DNA of 64,000 nt, taken from Flavobacterium sp. 140616W15. GTDB taxonomy: Bacteria; Bacteroidota; Bacteroidia; Flavobacteriales; Flavobacteriaceae. The notes under the pieces were generated by a model that worked only from the letters and a program-made list of their open reading frames with translations, did not search any database and was not told where the DNA came from. Both the position numbers and the translations under genes were made by a program. The stretch spans positions 3,162,001 through 3,226,000 of the forward strand of contig NZ_CP033068.1 in NCBI RefSeq assembly GCF_003668995.1, in the 5' to 3' direction. Below, piece by piece: positions 34,498 to 44,386 of this stretch. Numbering within the stretch: the first letter of the stretch is position 1; every line of letters starts with the position of its first letter.

Positions 34498-34787
34498 CTG
34501 CTTATTCGTCAATTACAGAAAATGTAAAAGATTTAAAATCTAAGAATATCATGCACAATTAATACTGAAACAATTAAAACATCAACAATTTATTCAACTA
34601 TAAATCATTGAAATACAAAGCACACTTCATATTTTTTCTATTTTTTTCAAAAATCCTGTAACATAAAACCAAAAGAATAGTCTTAATAGAAACTTTAAAT
34701 AAATTTTAAACGAGAATAATCAACTTGTATTTAAAGATAAATCATCAATCAAAAAACAATTAACCTATTCTAACAAAATCAAATCCT
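34498..34787. other. AT-rich leader region of the TonB receptor gene
   Basis: 290 bp between argS and the TonB receptor. I see no gene or strong hairpin. It must hold the promoter of the receptor gene, but no exact TAnnTTTG box stands out. Confidence 0.4.
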
Positions 34788-37187
34788 ATGAAACTTAAAA
34801 TTATCATGTTATTGCTTATCGGAGTAATAACATCGGTACAAGCTCAAAATTCTGGAAGTATTTCTGGAAAAGTACTAGAGAAAGCCACTAATTCTCCAAT
34901 CTCTTATGCTACCATTGCCGTAAAAGAAGAAGGTAAAACAATTGCAAGCGGAGTAACTGATGACAAGGGAGATTTTAACATAAAAAACATTCCTTTAAAA
35001 AATTACCTTTTAGAAATTCAATATATTGGTTTTAAATCATACAAAGCCAATCTTTATTTTAATGAATCAAAAAAAGAATACACTTTTAAAGTTGCTCTTG
35101 AAGAAGAAGCTACACAACTTAAGGGAGTAAACATCGTTAGCGAACGTTCGACTATCGAACAAAAAATCGATAGAAAAGTAATTACTGTTGGTAAAGACCT
35201 TACTACTGCTGGTGCTTCGGCTTCGGATATTATGAATAATATTCCTTCGGTAAATGTAGATCAGGATGGTAAATTATCGCTGCGTGGAAACTCTAATGTA
35301 CGTGTATTAATTGATGGAAGACCATCTAACATTGATCCTGCTCAATTGCTAAAACAGATTCCATCTACATCTATTAAAAAAATTGAGTTAATTACTAACC
35401 CAAGTGCTAAGTATAACCCAGAAGGAATGTCTGGAATTATAAATATCGTTTTACATAAAAATGCCAATACTGGTTTTAATGGAAATTTCAATGCTGGAAT
35501 AACTTTTGGTAAAACAGCTAAATACAATAATTCATTAGATTTGAATTACAAAGTAGGAAAGGTAAATTTCTTTGGAACTGCTGGGCGCAACTTTGGAGTT
35601 TATGCTAATGGCGGTCAAATTAATAGATTAGACAGAGATTTAACTCAAGGAATTGATGTTACAAGTGATAATGATTCTCACCTTTATAAAATTGGTATGG
35701 ATTATTACATCAATGACCACAATACTATTTCTTTTTACACGAATCAAAACTCATTTGATGGTTTTACGAATGTAAATACTGATATTAATTATGGTGTAGG
35801 TACTACAAATGGTTTTCAAAAATCAAAGTATGACAATAAGAACAATAACAATACCTATAATTTAGCATACAAGCATCTTTTCAAAAAAGAAGGCCATACT
35901 CTTGACGTTGAAGGAAATTATAATGATTTCAAGCAACCTCAAACTGCTTATTTCGATTCAAAAAACATTAACAATATAGAGTCGTCAATTTACAACGATT
36001 ACATAAAAGATGCTAGAAAAAATAGTACTATAAACGTCGATTATGTTAATCCGTTAAATGAGAAAACAACATTTGAGGCTGGTGCCGAAGCAAGAATCAC
36101 AAGAACAACAAATGATTACGCTACAGAAAATCCTCTAATTGTTCCTGCACAGCGAGCTTCAAATTATACATATGATATTGATATTTATTCAGCTTATGTA
36201 ACTTTTGGTCAAAAATTCAAAAAATTCAGCTACCAATTAGGAGCACGTTTTGAAAGTTATAAAGTTCAAGCTAACTTAAATCATAATCAATATAAATTTG
36301 ACGATGATTATATCACGCTATACCCATCGGCTTATTTCACTTATAACCTTAATGAAAATAACACATTCCAATTTAGTTATAGCCGTCGTGTAGATCGTCC
36401 TAGTTTAGAACAAACAAAACCAATCCGTGAATTTTCTACCCCATTGACAACGTCTTTAGGGAATCCAGAATTAAGACCACAATTCACTAATTCGGTTGAA
36501 ATAAACTACACTAAACTTTTTGGCAAAAGTACTTTTACAGCAGGAGTTTATGTAAGAAGCATCAATGATCAAATTAGCCGTACGCTAAAACCTGATGACA
36601 GTGATCCAACAAATCAGAAACAAATTATGACTTATGCCAATTTCGACCGCAATACTGCGTATGGATTCGAAATGTCAGCAAATTACAAAGCTACAAAATG
36701 GCTAGACGTTCAACCGTCTATCGATTTCTCAAGTATAAAACAGCAAGGAATTGTTTTTATTATTGACCCAGTAACAAACGCTTCAACAGCAATCGATAAA
36801 AAAATTGATGCTAACTCATTTAACGCTAGACTTAATGCAAATTTTAAAGCAAATAAACGTTTGAGTTTCTTATTATTTGGATTTTACAGAGGCCCTGTTG
36901 ATGGAATACAAAACAACAGTCACGATATGTACAAAATGGATGCTGGTACTCGCTACACCTTGCTAGACAACAAAATGACTTTAAGTTTACGTTTTAACGA
37001 TATCTTCGATACTATGAAATATGCTTTCGATGCTACAAACCCTTACCCTCAAAACGGAGAGTTTACATGGGAGAGTCAAACTGTTTATTTTGGTCTTAGC
37101 TACAACTTTGGTGGTGGTAAAAACAAAAGCTTACAACGCAAGCAAAGAGAAGACAACACCAATAAAGGTGGTGGGGGAATGTTTTAA
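34788..37187 (+). CDS. TonB-dependent receptor with carboxypeptidase-regulatory domain
   Basis: A signal peptide (1-19, ending VQA) is followed by a CarboxypepD_reg-like beta-sandwich (about 25-110, GSISGKVLEKATNSPISYAT). The plug domain (about 120-225) has SASDIMNNIPSVNVDQDGKLSLRG, shortened as GKLSLRGNSNVRVLIDG, and an outer-membrane beta-barrel (OMP_b-brl_3 type) follows to the C terminus. The last residues are basic and glycine-rich (GGGKNKS...GGGGMF) after the final strand, which is common in this subgroup. Substrate unknown. No SusD-like partner is adjacent, so it is unlikely to be a polysaccharide locus. Confidence 0.88.
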   Translation: MKLKIIMLLLIGVITSVQAQNSGSISGKVLEKATNSPISYATIAVKEEGKTIASGVTDDKGDFNIKNIPLKNYLLEIQYIGFKSYKANLYFNESKKEYTFKVALEEEATQLKGVNIVSERSTIEQKIDRKVITVGKDLTTAGASASDIMNNIPSVNVDQDGKLSLRGNSNVRVLIDGRPSNIDPAQLLKQIPSTSIKKIELITNPSAKYNPEGMSGIINIVLHKNANTGFNGNFNAGITFGKTAKYNNSLDLNYKVGKVNFFGTAGRNFGVYANGGQINRLDRDLTQGIDVTSDNDSHLYKIGMDYYINDHNTISFYTNQNSFDGFTNVNTDINYGVGTTNGFQKSKYDNKNNNNTYNLAYKHLFKKEGHTLDVEGNYNDFKQPQTAYFDSKNINNIESSIYNDYIKDARKNSTINVDYVNPLNEKTTFEAGAEARITRTTNDYATENPLIVPAQRASNYTYDIDIYSAYVTFGQKFKKFSYQLGARFESYKVQANLNHNQYKFDDDYITLYPSAYFTYNLNENNTFQFSYSRRVDRPSLEQTKPIREFSTPLTTSLGNPELRPQFTNSVEINYTKLFGKSTFTAGVYVRSINDQISRTLKPDDSDPTNQKQIMTYANFDRNTAYGFEMSANYKATKWLDVQPSIDFSSIKQQGIVFIIDPVTNASTAIDKKIDANSFNARLNANFKANKRLSFLLFGFYRGPVDGIQNNSHDMYKMDAGTRYTLLDNKMTLSLRFNDIFDTMKYAFDATNPYPQNGEFTWESQTVYFGLSYNFGGGKNKSLQRKQREDNTNKGGGGMF

Positions 37188-37227
37188 TCTATCACCCTAA
37201 TTTTAATTTTTGAATTATTTTAGTAGT

Positions 37228-37262
37228 AAAAGCCCAGAGAATTGCCACTCTGGGCTTTTTTA
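37228..37262 (+). terminator. Terminator of the TonB receptor gene
   Basis: Stem AAAAGCCCAGAG/CTCTGGGCTTTT with an 8-nt loop and a T run. It also lies at the end of cutC on the other strand. Confidence 0.9.
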
Positions 37263-37272
37263 TTCAAAGGGT

Positions 37273-37944
37273 TTACAATTGCGCTTTTAAAGCATTAATT
37301 TCAATTGCACTTGCTGTTTCTCCTGAATCAGTAATCGCTGATGAATGAAAAAAAGTGTTTCCTAATTTTTCTTTTAGCAATCCTATATTCGAAGATCGAA
37401 GCCCTCCGCCTGGCATAATTACTATTCTATTATTTGCTTTTTGAACAACGTCGATAAGAACATCAATTCCTTCTACCACATTTTTTCCTTGCCCCGATGT
37501 TAAGATTGTTTTAAAACCACAACTAATTACATCTTCAAGAGATTTAGCCACATCTGAAACAACATCAAAAGCACGATGAAATGTACAAGGTAGTGGTGCT
37601 GCTAAATTAACTAATTCAATGTTTTGCTCTAAATTGACACTTCCGTCTGCATTAAGATTCCCAAATACAAAACCATCAACCTTATCGTTTTTATATTGGA
37701 TTATACTTTCTTTCATCTCCTGAAATTCAGCATCACTATAGACAAAATCTCCTCCACGAGGTCTTATAATAACATTCAAATCAATCGCAGCTTTTTCTCT
37801 AGCAGCTTGAACTAAACTCAAATCAGGAGTTGTTCCTCCTTCTTTCATATTAACACATAACTCAATTCTATTTACTCCATTAGCTTGAGCAATTTCGACA
37901 GAATCAAGATTAAAACACGCAATCTCTAATTGACTTTTTTCCAT
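37273..37944 (-). CDS. cutC: CutC family protein
   Basis: TIM-barrel protein of the CutC family, long described as a copper homeostasis factor though the biochemical activity is unproven. The N-terminal motif LEIACFNLDSVEIAQANGVNRIELC, here shortened to NGVNRIELC, is typical, as are DLNVIIRPRGGDFVYS and the MPGGGLRSSNI loop. I chose the ATG at 37944 (MEKSQLEI) over a TTG start seven codons further up, because the family begins close to this point. About 223 aa, normal for bacterial members. Alone in its unit. Confidence 0.9.
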   Translation of the reverse strand: MEKSQLEIACFNLDSVEIAQANGVNRIELCVNMKEGGTTPDLSLVQAAREKAAIDLNVIIRPRGGDFVYSDAEFQEMKESIIQYKNDKVDGFVFGNLNADGSVNLEQNIELVNLAAPLPCTFHRAFDVVSDVAKSLEDVISCGFKTILTSGQGKNVVEGIDVLIDVVQKANNRIVIMPGGGLRSSNIGLLKEKLGNTFFHSSAITDSGETASAIEINALKAQL

Positions 37945-38051
37945 TTTAAAATTATACTTAAACAATTATAGTCTTTGACTTGAATACATTTGAACAAAAT
38001 CAAACAAACTCTATCTGATAATAAAATTATGTTGAACCGAAATTAAACAAA

Positions 38052-38079
38052 AAAACCTATTCAGTACTGAATAGGTTTT
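38052..38079 (-). terminator. Terminator of fabH
   Basis: A perfect 28-bp palindrome, AAAACCTATTCAG and its complement. A and T runs on both sides allow use in either direction. Confidence 0.85.
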
Positions 38080-38103
38080 CTTAAAAAACAAAATATTTTT
38101 AAA

Positions 38104-39111
38104 TTACCATTTGATAATTGCGCTTCCCCATGTAAATCCACTACCAAATGCAGCAAGAACTACAGTATCTCCAGATTTAATCTTTCCTTTTTCCCATGCT
38201 TCTGTTAATGCAATAGGAATAGATGCTGCTGTTGTATTACCGTATTTCTGAATATTGTTATATACCTGATCATCATTCAATCCAAATTTCTTTTGAATAA
38301 ATTGAGAAATTCTCAAGTTTGCCTGATGAGGAATCAACATATCAATATCTGAAACCTGCAAATTATTGGCTACCAAACCTTCATTTATAACTTCTGCAAA
38401 ACGAACTACCGCATTTTTAAATACAAATTGTCCGTTCATATAAGGAAAATAGCTTTCATCGTTCGGATCATTATCTGCTAAGATATCTGTCACCCAACGT
38501 GCGCCCATTCCAGGTGCGGTTAGTGATAATTCTTCAGCATGTTGCCCTTCTGAGTGTAAATGTGTAGATAATATTCCTTTTGTAGTATCTTCTTCTCTAC
38601 TTAAAACTGCTGCTCCTGCACCATCTCCAAAAATTACAGAAACACCTCTACCTCTGGTAGTCATATCTAAACCTGTAGAATGCACTTCTGAACCAATTAC
38701 CAGAACATTTTTATACATCCCAGTTTTAATATATTGATCCGCTACAGAAATAGCATATACAAAACCTGAACATTGATTTCTTACATCTAATGCTCCAACA
38801 GTTTTTAATCCTAAATCACGTTGTACCAAAACTCCAGGTCCTGGAAAATAATAATCTGGACTTAATGTTGCAAAAACAACAAAATCGATATCTTCTTTTG
38901 CTACTCCAGAACGTTGGATAGCTATTTCAGCAGCTTTTACTCCCATTGAAGTTGTAGTATCTTCTCCACGAATAATATGTCTGCGTTCTTCGATTCCTGT
39001 TCGTTCTTGTATCCACTCGTCGTTAGTATCCATTATTTTTGACAAATCGTCATTGGTAACTACATTTGAAGGGACATAATATCCTAATCCCGCTATTTTT
39101 GAATGATACAT
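38104..39111 (-). CDS. fabH: 3-oxoacyl-ACP synthase III
   Basis: Starts fatty acid chains by condensing an acyl-CoA with malonyl-ACP. The nucleophile is C114 in NQCSGF, the histidine is in IPHQANLRI (about 262), and the asparagine is in YGNTTAAS. The 335-aa length is standard. It is not next to other fab or plsX genes, so it may be a second copy. Such extra FabH-like genes are common in flavobacteria and may prime with branched acyl-CoA or act in another pathway. Confidence 0.92.
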   Translation of the reverse strand: MYHSKIAGLGYYVPSNVVTNDDLSKIMDTNDEWIQERTGIEERRHIIRGEDTTTSMGVKAAEIAIQRSGVAKEDIDFVVFATLSPDYYFPGPGVLVQRDLGLKTVGALDVRNQCSGFVYAISVADQYIKTGMYKNVLVIGSEVHSTGLDMTTRGRGVSVIFGDGAGAAVLSREEDTTKGILSTHLHSEGQHAEELSLTAPGMGARWVTDILADNDPNDESYFPYMNGQFVFKNAVVRFAEVINEGLVANNLQVSDIDMLIPHQANLRISQFIQKKFGLNDDQVYNNIQKYGNTTAASIPIALTEAWEKGKIKSGDTVVLAAFGSGFTWGSAIIKW

Positions 39112-39375
39112 ATTTTTTTATTATTCGTTAAAAATTTGGATTGCAAATCTAAACATCTTTTAAAAATCATGTACACAATTTAGTCATTTTTTCGTAATTA
39201 ACAATTCGATATACTATTCTCACTGACTTCCTTTTACAACTTCATATTAAATCATAAGAAAAATACCTTTATATTATAAAAAAACATATCTATATTCTCT
39301 TTCATTATTATAATGTAACAAGTTTAAACTACTTTAGACAAATTATAACAATCCTTAATTATAAAAGTTTCAATC

Positions 39376-41790
39376 ATGAAATTAAAAATTATCTTACTCC
39401 TATTTTTAAATCTTGGCTTAGTAGCTTCCGCCCAAGAAAACCTAACGTATCAAAAGCCTTCAAAATCAATTTTGGATTTAGCTGATTACGAAAGAGCTCC
39501 CACTGTATCAATGGATACAAAAAAAGAATACATGCTGTTAAGCTACAGAAACACCTATAAAACCTTAGATGATTTAAGCCAAGAAGAACTTCGTTTAGCT
39601 GGTTTAAGAATTAATCCTATAACTAATATTTCGAGTACAATAACGTATGCTAAAAATCTCAAATTGAGAAAAATCAGCGATACTAAAGAAATAGAAATAG
39701 CAAATCTGCCAACAAATCCACAAATTAGCTATACTTCATGGTCACCAAATGATAAGAAGATTTTATTTACCAATACCACAAAAACTGGAGTAGAACTTTG
39801 GATTATAGATGTTGCTACAGCAAGAGCAACTAAACTAACCGATGCTACATTAAATGCTAATCTTGGAACTCCATTTAGCTGGTTTAATGACAATGAAACT
39901 ATTTTAGTAAAAATGCTTCCTAAAAACAAACCAGCATTATTAGACTCTAAAAAAGATTTACCTACTGGTCCAATTGTTTCAAATGCCGATGGTTCTAAAT
40001 CACAAAATAGAACCTATGCAGATATGTTGAAAAACAAAAACGACGAAATCAATTTTGAAAACATCATTACTTCTGAAATCTATAAAGTAAACATCAACAA
40101 TGGTACAGCTACTTTATTTAAAAATGCAGCAATGTATTCTTCTGAAAGAATTTCTCCTGACGGAAACTACATAATGCTAACAACAATTGAGAAACCGTTC
40201 TCTTATATTGTTCCATTAAACAGATTTCCATCAAGGGCAATTGTTTATGACAAAAACGGTACTGAAATAAAAACCGTAAACGAAGTACCTCTTTATGAAA
40301 TTATGCCAAAAGGTTTTATGGCTGTTCGTAATGGAAAAAGAGAAATGTCATGGAGAAATGACAAACCTGCAACACTTTCTTATGTGGTAGCTTTAGATGA
40401 AGGAAATCCAGCTAATAAAGTTGATTTTAGAGATGAAGTATTTCTTTGGAATGCACCATTTAACACCGAAGCAACTTCATTAGTTAAAACACCTCAACGT
40501 TATAATGGAATTATTTGGGGGAATGACAATACAGCAATCCTCTCAGATGAGTGGTATGACACACGCAATACTAAAACTTATTTGATTAATCCAGCTGAAC
40601 CTACTCAAAAACCAAAACTGCTTTTTGATAGAAATTCACAAGACATCTACGCAGATCCAGGTAATTTTGAGTACAAGAAAAATCAGTACAATAAATATGT
40701 TCTTGCTATAGAAAACGACAATGCTTTTCTTCTTGGAGAAGGATTTACAAAAGATGGTCAATTTCCTTTTATTAGCGAACTTAATCTTAAAACATTAAAA
40801 ACAAAACGTCTTTATACTTCATCATTTAAAGATAAAAAAGAAGAAATTTTAAGCATTGAAGATTTTAAAACAGGAAAAGTTTTGGTACAAATTCAATCCA
40901 AAAATGATTATCCTAATTATTATTTCAGAAACATCAAGAAGCAAAATAGTTTAACTCAAATTACTTTTTTCAAAAATCCATTTGAAAGCATTAAAAATGT
41001 AAGCAAAGAGGTTATTAAATACAAACGAAAAGATGGTGTTGAATTATCTGGAACTTTATATTTACCTGCTGGATATGACAAGGTGAAAAAAGAAAAACTA
41101 CCGTTGTTAATCTGGGCTTATCCTGCAGAATACAAAGATAAAAACAGTGCAGGACAAAGTAGCCAGAACCCAAATGAGTTTACATTTCCTTATTATGGAT
41201 CATTTATATATTGGGTGACTAAAGGTTACGTTGTTCTTGACGATGCTTCTTTCCCTATTATTGGAGAAGGAACTACTGAGCCTAATGATAATTTTATAAC
41301 ACAACTTGTTGATGATGCTGAAGCAGCTATAGATGCGGTTGATGCTTTAGGATACATAAACAAAAAGAAAGTTGCAATTGGAGGACATTCATACGGAGCT
41401 TTTATGACTGCTAACTTACTTACACATTCTAATCTTTTTGCTTGTGGAATTGCAAGAAGTGGAGCTTACAACAGAACATTAACTCCTTTTGGTTTCCAAA
41501 CAGAGCAACGTAACTATTGGGAAGTTCCAAATGTTTACAATGCAATGTCGCCTTTTATGCATGCTGATAAAATGAAAACACCACTGCTTTTAGTACATGG
41601 TGAAGCTGATAATAACCCTGGTACTTTTACTTTACAAACAGAACGTTATTTTCAAGCTATAAAAGGATTAGGTGGACCAACGAGAATGGTTATTTTACCA
41701 AAAGAATCTCATAGCTATGTAGCTAGAGAGAATATTTTACATTTGCTTTGGGAGCAAGATCAGTTCTTAGAGAAAAATTTAAAAAACTAA
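39376..41790 (+). CDS. Secreted S9-family peptidase (prolyl oligopeptidase type)
   Basis: A signal peptide (1-19, ending ASA) is followed by a beta-propeller-like N-terminal half (about 40-520) and the S9 alpha/beta hydrolase domain (about 560-804). The catalytic triad is S672 in GGHSYGAFM, D745 in HGEADNNPG and H779 in KESHSYV. Size and the GTTEPNDNF segment fit the glutamyl/acyl-peptide group of periplasmic or secreted S9 peptidases in Bacteroidota. Substrate preference cannot be fixed from sequence. Alone between terminators. Confidence 0.9.
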   Translation: MKLKIILLLFLNLGLVASAQENLTYQKPSKSILDLADYERAPTVSMDTKKEYMLLSYRNTYKTLDDLSQEELRLAGLRINPITNISSTITYAKNLKLRKISDTKEIEIANLPTNPQISYTSWSPNDKKILFTNTTKTGVELWIIDVATARATKLTDATLNANLGTPFSWFNDNETILVKMLPKNKPALLDSKKDLPTGPIVSNADGSKSQNRTYADMLKNKNDEINFENIITSEIYKVNINNGTATLFKNAAMYSSERISPDGNYIMLTTIEKPFSYIVPLNRFPSRAIVYDKNGTEIKTVNEVPLYEIMPKGFMAVRNGKREMSWRNDKPATLSYVVALDEGNPANKVDFRDEVFLWNAPFNTEATSLVKTPQRYNGIIWGNDNTAILSDEWYDTRNTKTYLINPAEPTQKPKLLFDRNSQDIYADPGNFEYKKNQYNKYVLAIENDNAFLLGEGFTKDGQFPFISELNLKTLKTKRLYTSSFKDKKEEILSIEDFKTGKVLVQIQSKNDYPNYYFRNIKKQNSLTQITFFKNPFESIKNVSKEVIKYKRKDGVELSGTLYLPAGYDKVKKEKLPLLIWAYPAEYKDKNSAGQSSQNPNEFTFPYYGSFIYWVTKGYVVLDDASFPIIGEGTTEPNDNFITQLVDDAEAAIDAVDALGYINKKKVAIGGHSYGAFMTANLLTHSNLFACGIARSGAYNRTLTPFGFQTEQRNYWEVPNVYNAMSPFMHADKMKTPLLLVHGEADNNPGTFTLQTERYFQAIKGLGGPTRMVILPKESHSYVARENILHLLWEQDQFLEKNLKN

Positions 41791-41815
41791 ATTTTCATTA
41801 GACTATTTATAAAAC

Positions 41816-41848
41816 AAACCCGACAGGTTTTTAAAATCTGTCGGGTTT
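41816..41848 (+). terminator. Terminator of the S9 peptidase gene
   Basis: Stem AAACCCGACAG/CTGTCGGGTTT with an 11-nt loop, 26 bp past the stop. Confidence 0.85.
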
Positions 41849-41896
41849 ATTGTTTTATAGGGCTAAAAAAATTATCTAATTACCACATTATCTAAT

Positions 41897-42847
41897 TTAC
41901 AGATAATTTAAACTTAAAAATATTTCCTGCTCCAGAGGCAAATCTATTTCACTTTCAAAAAAGATCAATTGCCTTTTATAAACTGTTTCAATTAAATAGT
42001 GATTCCCTCTAAAATAAGTTCTTCTAATCTTTACTGGCAAGTTAGATTCTACCACCATTTTTAATTGATGCGGATATACCAGCGTTTTATGCATTTCATC
42101 TTCATAAGAAACCAATAAATGAGTAGGAACTTCATTTACTTCCCCAAAGAGCGACGCTACATATCTAGTTTCAGGGTCTTCGTAAATTTTTGTTGGATTA
42201 TCTTTAACAAGAACTTCACCGTTTCGCATTACAATTGCTTCATCTGCAAACGACAAAGCATCTGTACTATCGTGGGTAGCTATTATACAAGTAATTCCTT
42301 TTTGCTTTAAATATCTAAATAGGTTTCGGCGTAAAGCATTTTTACGAAAAGCGTCGATTTGGCTAAAAGGCTCATCCAATAAAATTACTTCGGGTTCTAA
42401 AGCCAGAACTCTTACCAAAGCTACTCTTTGTTTTTGCCCTCCACTCAATAAGTTTGCCTTTACATTAGAAAACTGTTCCATTTCTACCATTTCTAATAGT
42501 TCCTGAACACGTAGTTTCTTCATATTAGCAAAACCATTTGAAAGAAACTTACCTACATTTTCAGCAACTGTTTCAAAAGGAGACAGATCAAAATCCTGGG
42601 CTAAATATTTCATATACGGCATCCCTGGAACCAAATTATACTTTGGACCTAAAATTGGCTTTTCATTATAAAAAATCTTGCCTTCATTTAAATCATATAA
42701 CCCATATATTAATTTAAGAAGTGTACTTTTTCCACAGCCACTCTCACCAATAATAGCAATATTTTCACCTTTATTTATGGTAAAAGAAACGTTTTTTATT
42801 ACAGGCTTTTCGGTATACGAAAAGGAAATATCTTGAACTTGAAGCAT
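41897..42847 (-). CDS. ABC transporter ATP-binding protein
   Basis: A 316-aa ATPase with Walker A GESGCGKST at 34-42, Q loop region, signature LSGGQKQRVAL, Walker B VILLDEPFSQID, and switch histidine in IIATHDSTD. A C-terminal extension of about 75 residues (VYPHQLKMV and beyond) resembles the regulatory TOBE-like part of FbpC/PotA-type importers. No permease or binding protein is adjacent, so its partner and substrate are unknown. A -7 box TATCTTTG lies at 42874-42881. Confidence 0.9.
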   Translation of the reverse strand: MLQVQDISFSYTEKPVIKNVSFTINKGENIAIIGESGCGKSTLLKLIYGLYDLNEGKIFYNEKPILGPKYNLVPGMPYMKYLAQDFDLSPFETVAENVGKFLSNGFANMKKLRVQELLEMVEMEQFSNVKANLLSGGQKQRVALVRVLALEPEVILLDEPFSQIDAFRKNALRRNLFRYLKQKGITCIIATHDSTDALSFADEAIVMRNGEVLVKDNPTKIYEDPETRYVASLFGEVNEVPTHLLVSYEDEMHKTLVYPHQLKMVVESNLPVKIRRTYFRGNHYLIETVYKRQLIFFESEIDLPLEQEIFLSLNYL

Positions 42848-42873
42848 TGGTTGGCATTGAAAAATTGAGGATA

Positions 42874-42881
42874 CAAAGATA
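42874..42881 (-). promoter_or_regulatory. Candidate -7 box for the ABC ATPase gene
   Basis: Minus strand TATCTTTG followed by TATCC, 27 bp before the ATG. Confidence 0.55.
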
Positions 42882-42929
42882 GTTCCTTTACCAAAACTAA
42901 ATCAGAGAAAGTTATTAAATTATCTACAA

Positions 42930-42966
42930 AAAAAAAGCTGCTTTAAAAAGCAGCTTTTTTTTATTT
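42930..42966 (-). terminator. Terminator of the OmpA lipoprotein gene
   Basis: Stem AAAAAAAGCTGCTTT/AAAGCAGCTTTTTTT with a tiny loop and long A and T runs. Confidence 0.85.
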
Positions 42967-42981
42967 ATTAAGATACAATGC

Positions 42982-43671
42982 TTATTTACCAGCTTTTGCG
43001 TCATTTACCATTTTGTCATTTGCAGTAATAGCAAATTCTACACGACGGTTTTGAGTTCTTCCTTCTGGAGTATCGTTTGTTGCAATTGGGTCAACAATTC
43101 CCATACCTGAAGTTTTGAATCTACTTGCATTTAATCCTTTTGAAATTAAATACGCTTTTACAGATGCAGCTCTTTGTCCAGAAAGTGTTAAGTTATATTC
43201 TGGCTTACCTGTATTATCAGTATATCCAAAAATTTCGATATTAGTATCAGCATACTCATTAAATACTGGAACTAATTTATCTAAATTAGCTTTTGCCTGA
43301 GGAGTTAAAGTTGATTTATTAGTATCAAAACGTACTGCATTTTCATTTAAAACTAAGTGAATTCCTTCTCCAACACGCTCTACATCTGCACCTGGTAAAG
43401 CTTGATCGATCTCTCTAGCTTGCTTATCCATTTTGTTTCCAATAAGAGCACCAGTTCCACCACCTACGGCAGCTCCAATAGCAGCTCCTAAAGCAGCGTT
43501 CCCACCTTTTCCTAAATTGTTCCCTAAAATACCTCCTATAAGAGCACCTGCAGCAACACCTATTCCTGCACCCTTTTGAGTATTATTTGCGTTTTTTACC
43601 GAATCGCAACTTGTAAAAAAACTTGTTAATACAAGTAAAGTACTCAAACCTAAAACTGTTATCTTTCTCAT
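42982..43671 (-). CDS. OmpA-family lipoprotein with glycine zipper
   Basis: Lipobox TSC at C22 after a hydrophobic signal, followed by a glycine-zipper region (about 35-80; repeats of G-x-x-x-G such as GAGIGVAAGALIGG). An OmpA C-terminal domain (about 105-220) shows FGYTDNTGKPEYN and the LSGQRAASV helix, with TQNRRVEF at the end. OmpA domains bind diaminopimelate in peptidoglycan, so the protein links the outer membrane to the wall. The lipocalin-like lipoprotein gene lies 27 bp upstream in the same direction; they may be cotranscribed. Confidence 0.9.
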   Translation of the reverse strand: MRKITVLGLSTLLVLTSFFTSCDSVKNANNTQKGAGIGVAAGALIGGILGNNLGKGGNAALGAAIGAAVGGGTGALIGNKMDKQAREIDQALPGADVERVGEGIHLVLNENAVRFDTNKSTLTPQAKANLDKLVPVFNEYADTNIEIFGYTDNTGKPEYNLTLSGQRAASVKAYLISKGLNASRFKTSGMGIVDPIATNDTPEGRTQNRRVEFAITANDKMVNDAKAGK

Positions 43672-43698
43672 GTGTTTATATTTTTATATATTTTAATA

Positions 43699-44202
43699 TT
43701 AATTAGCTCTTTGAAATTGATATGTTACATCCTTAACTTGTCCACCAACATTAATGTTATCAATTAATTGAAATGAATTTTCAGTTAGGCCAGCCACTTT
43801 TAGTAAATATCCGTCTCTCACTTTTTTTGCCTTTACACCAGCATCAAGAATCTTAAGCACAAACATACCTTGACTATTGATACTCCACACAATAGGAGAA
43901 GAAAAAGCAGTACAACTAGGTGATGCTAAAGCCATCGACCCTTTGTTATTGTTTGAAATAAAATTCCAAGTACTACCAATAAAGCATTTAGAGTCAGCAA
44001 GATCAAATGAATTTACTTTAATATACTCTGACCCCGGATAAGAAACATTGGTTAAAATCCAATTTCCTTTAATTGCTACTTGAGAAGGCCTATCAAGTTT
44101 TGTAGAAAGTGGTTCAGCTCCATTAGATGTAGCTGTTGTTGAGGCTGATTTGCATGCAAAAAGCGTTACGGCTATTATGCATATTAAAATAATTTTTCTC
44201 AT
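43699..44202 (-). CDS. Lipocalin-like lipoprotein
   Basis: Lipobox LFAC in MRKIILICIIAVTLFACKS, then a beta-rich domain of about 130 residues of the lipocalin-like type (IKGNWILTNVSYPG at the start, YLLKVAGLTENSFQLID near the end). I chose the ATG at 44202. The longer frame opens with a TTG at 44244 and would run through a -7 box at 44234-44241. Function unknown. It is paired with the OmpA lipoprotein, a neighbourhood common in Flavobacteriia. Confidence 0.82.
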   Translation of the reverse strand: MRKIILICIIAVTLFACKSASTTATSNGAEPLSTKLDRPSQVAIKGNWILTNVSYPGSEYIKVNSFDLADSKCFIGSTWNFISNNNKGSMALASPSCTAFSSPIVWSINSQGMFVLKILDAGVKAKKVRDGYLLKVAGLTENSFQLIDNINVGGQVKDVTYQFQRAN

Positions 44203-44233
44203 CGTTTTAGCAAATTTAAAATTAATACTCCTA

Positions 44234-44241
44234 CAAAGATA
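44234..44241 (-). promoter_or_regulatory. Candidate -7 box for the lipocalin/OmpA unit
   Basis: Minus strand TATCTTTG, 32 bp before the ATG at 44202. It decides against the longer reading frame that begins at 44244. Confidence 0.55.
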
Positions 44242-44386
44242 CAATGCAAAAAAATTAAATATGTTTAAAAATTTATTTTTTTTATTTCAGAATTAACACT
44301 TACGACAATTTGTCACCCCATTTGCAATTGGTATTCTATTTGAAGAATCTGAAATGCATAATGTTAAACTTAAAATTTAAAAAAAT

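Noticed and set aside
37944..37965. Longer CutC start at TTG 37965
   Set aside because: The ATG seven codons later fits the family N terminus and is the stronger start.
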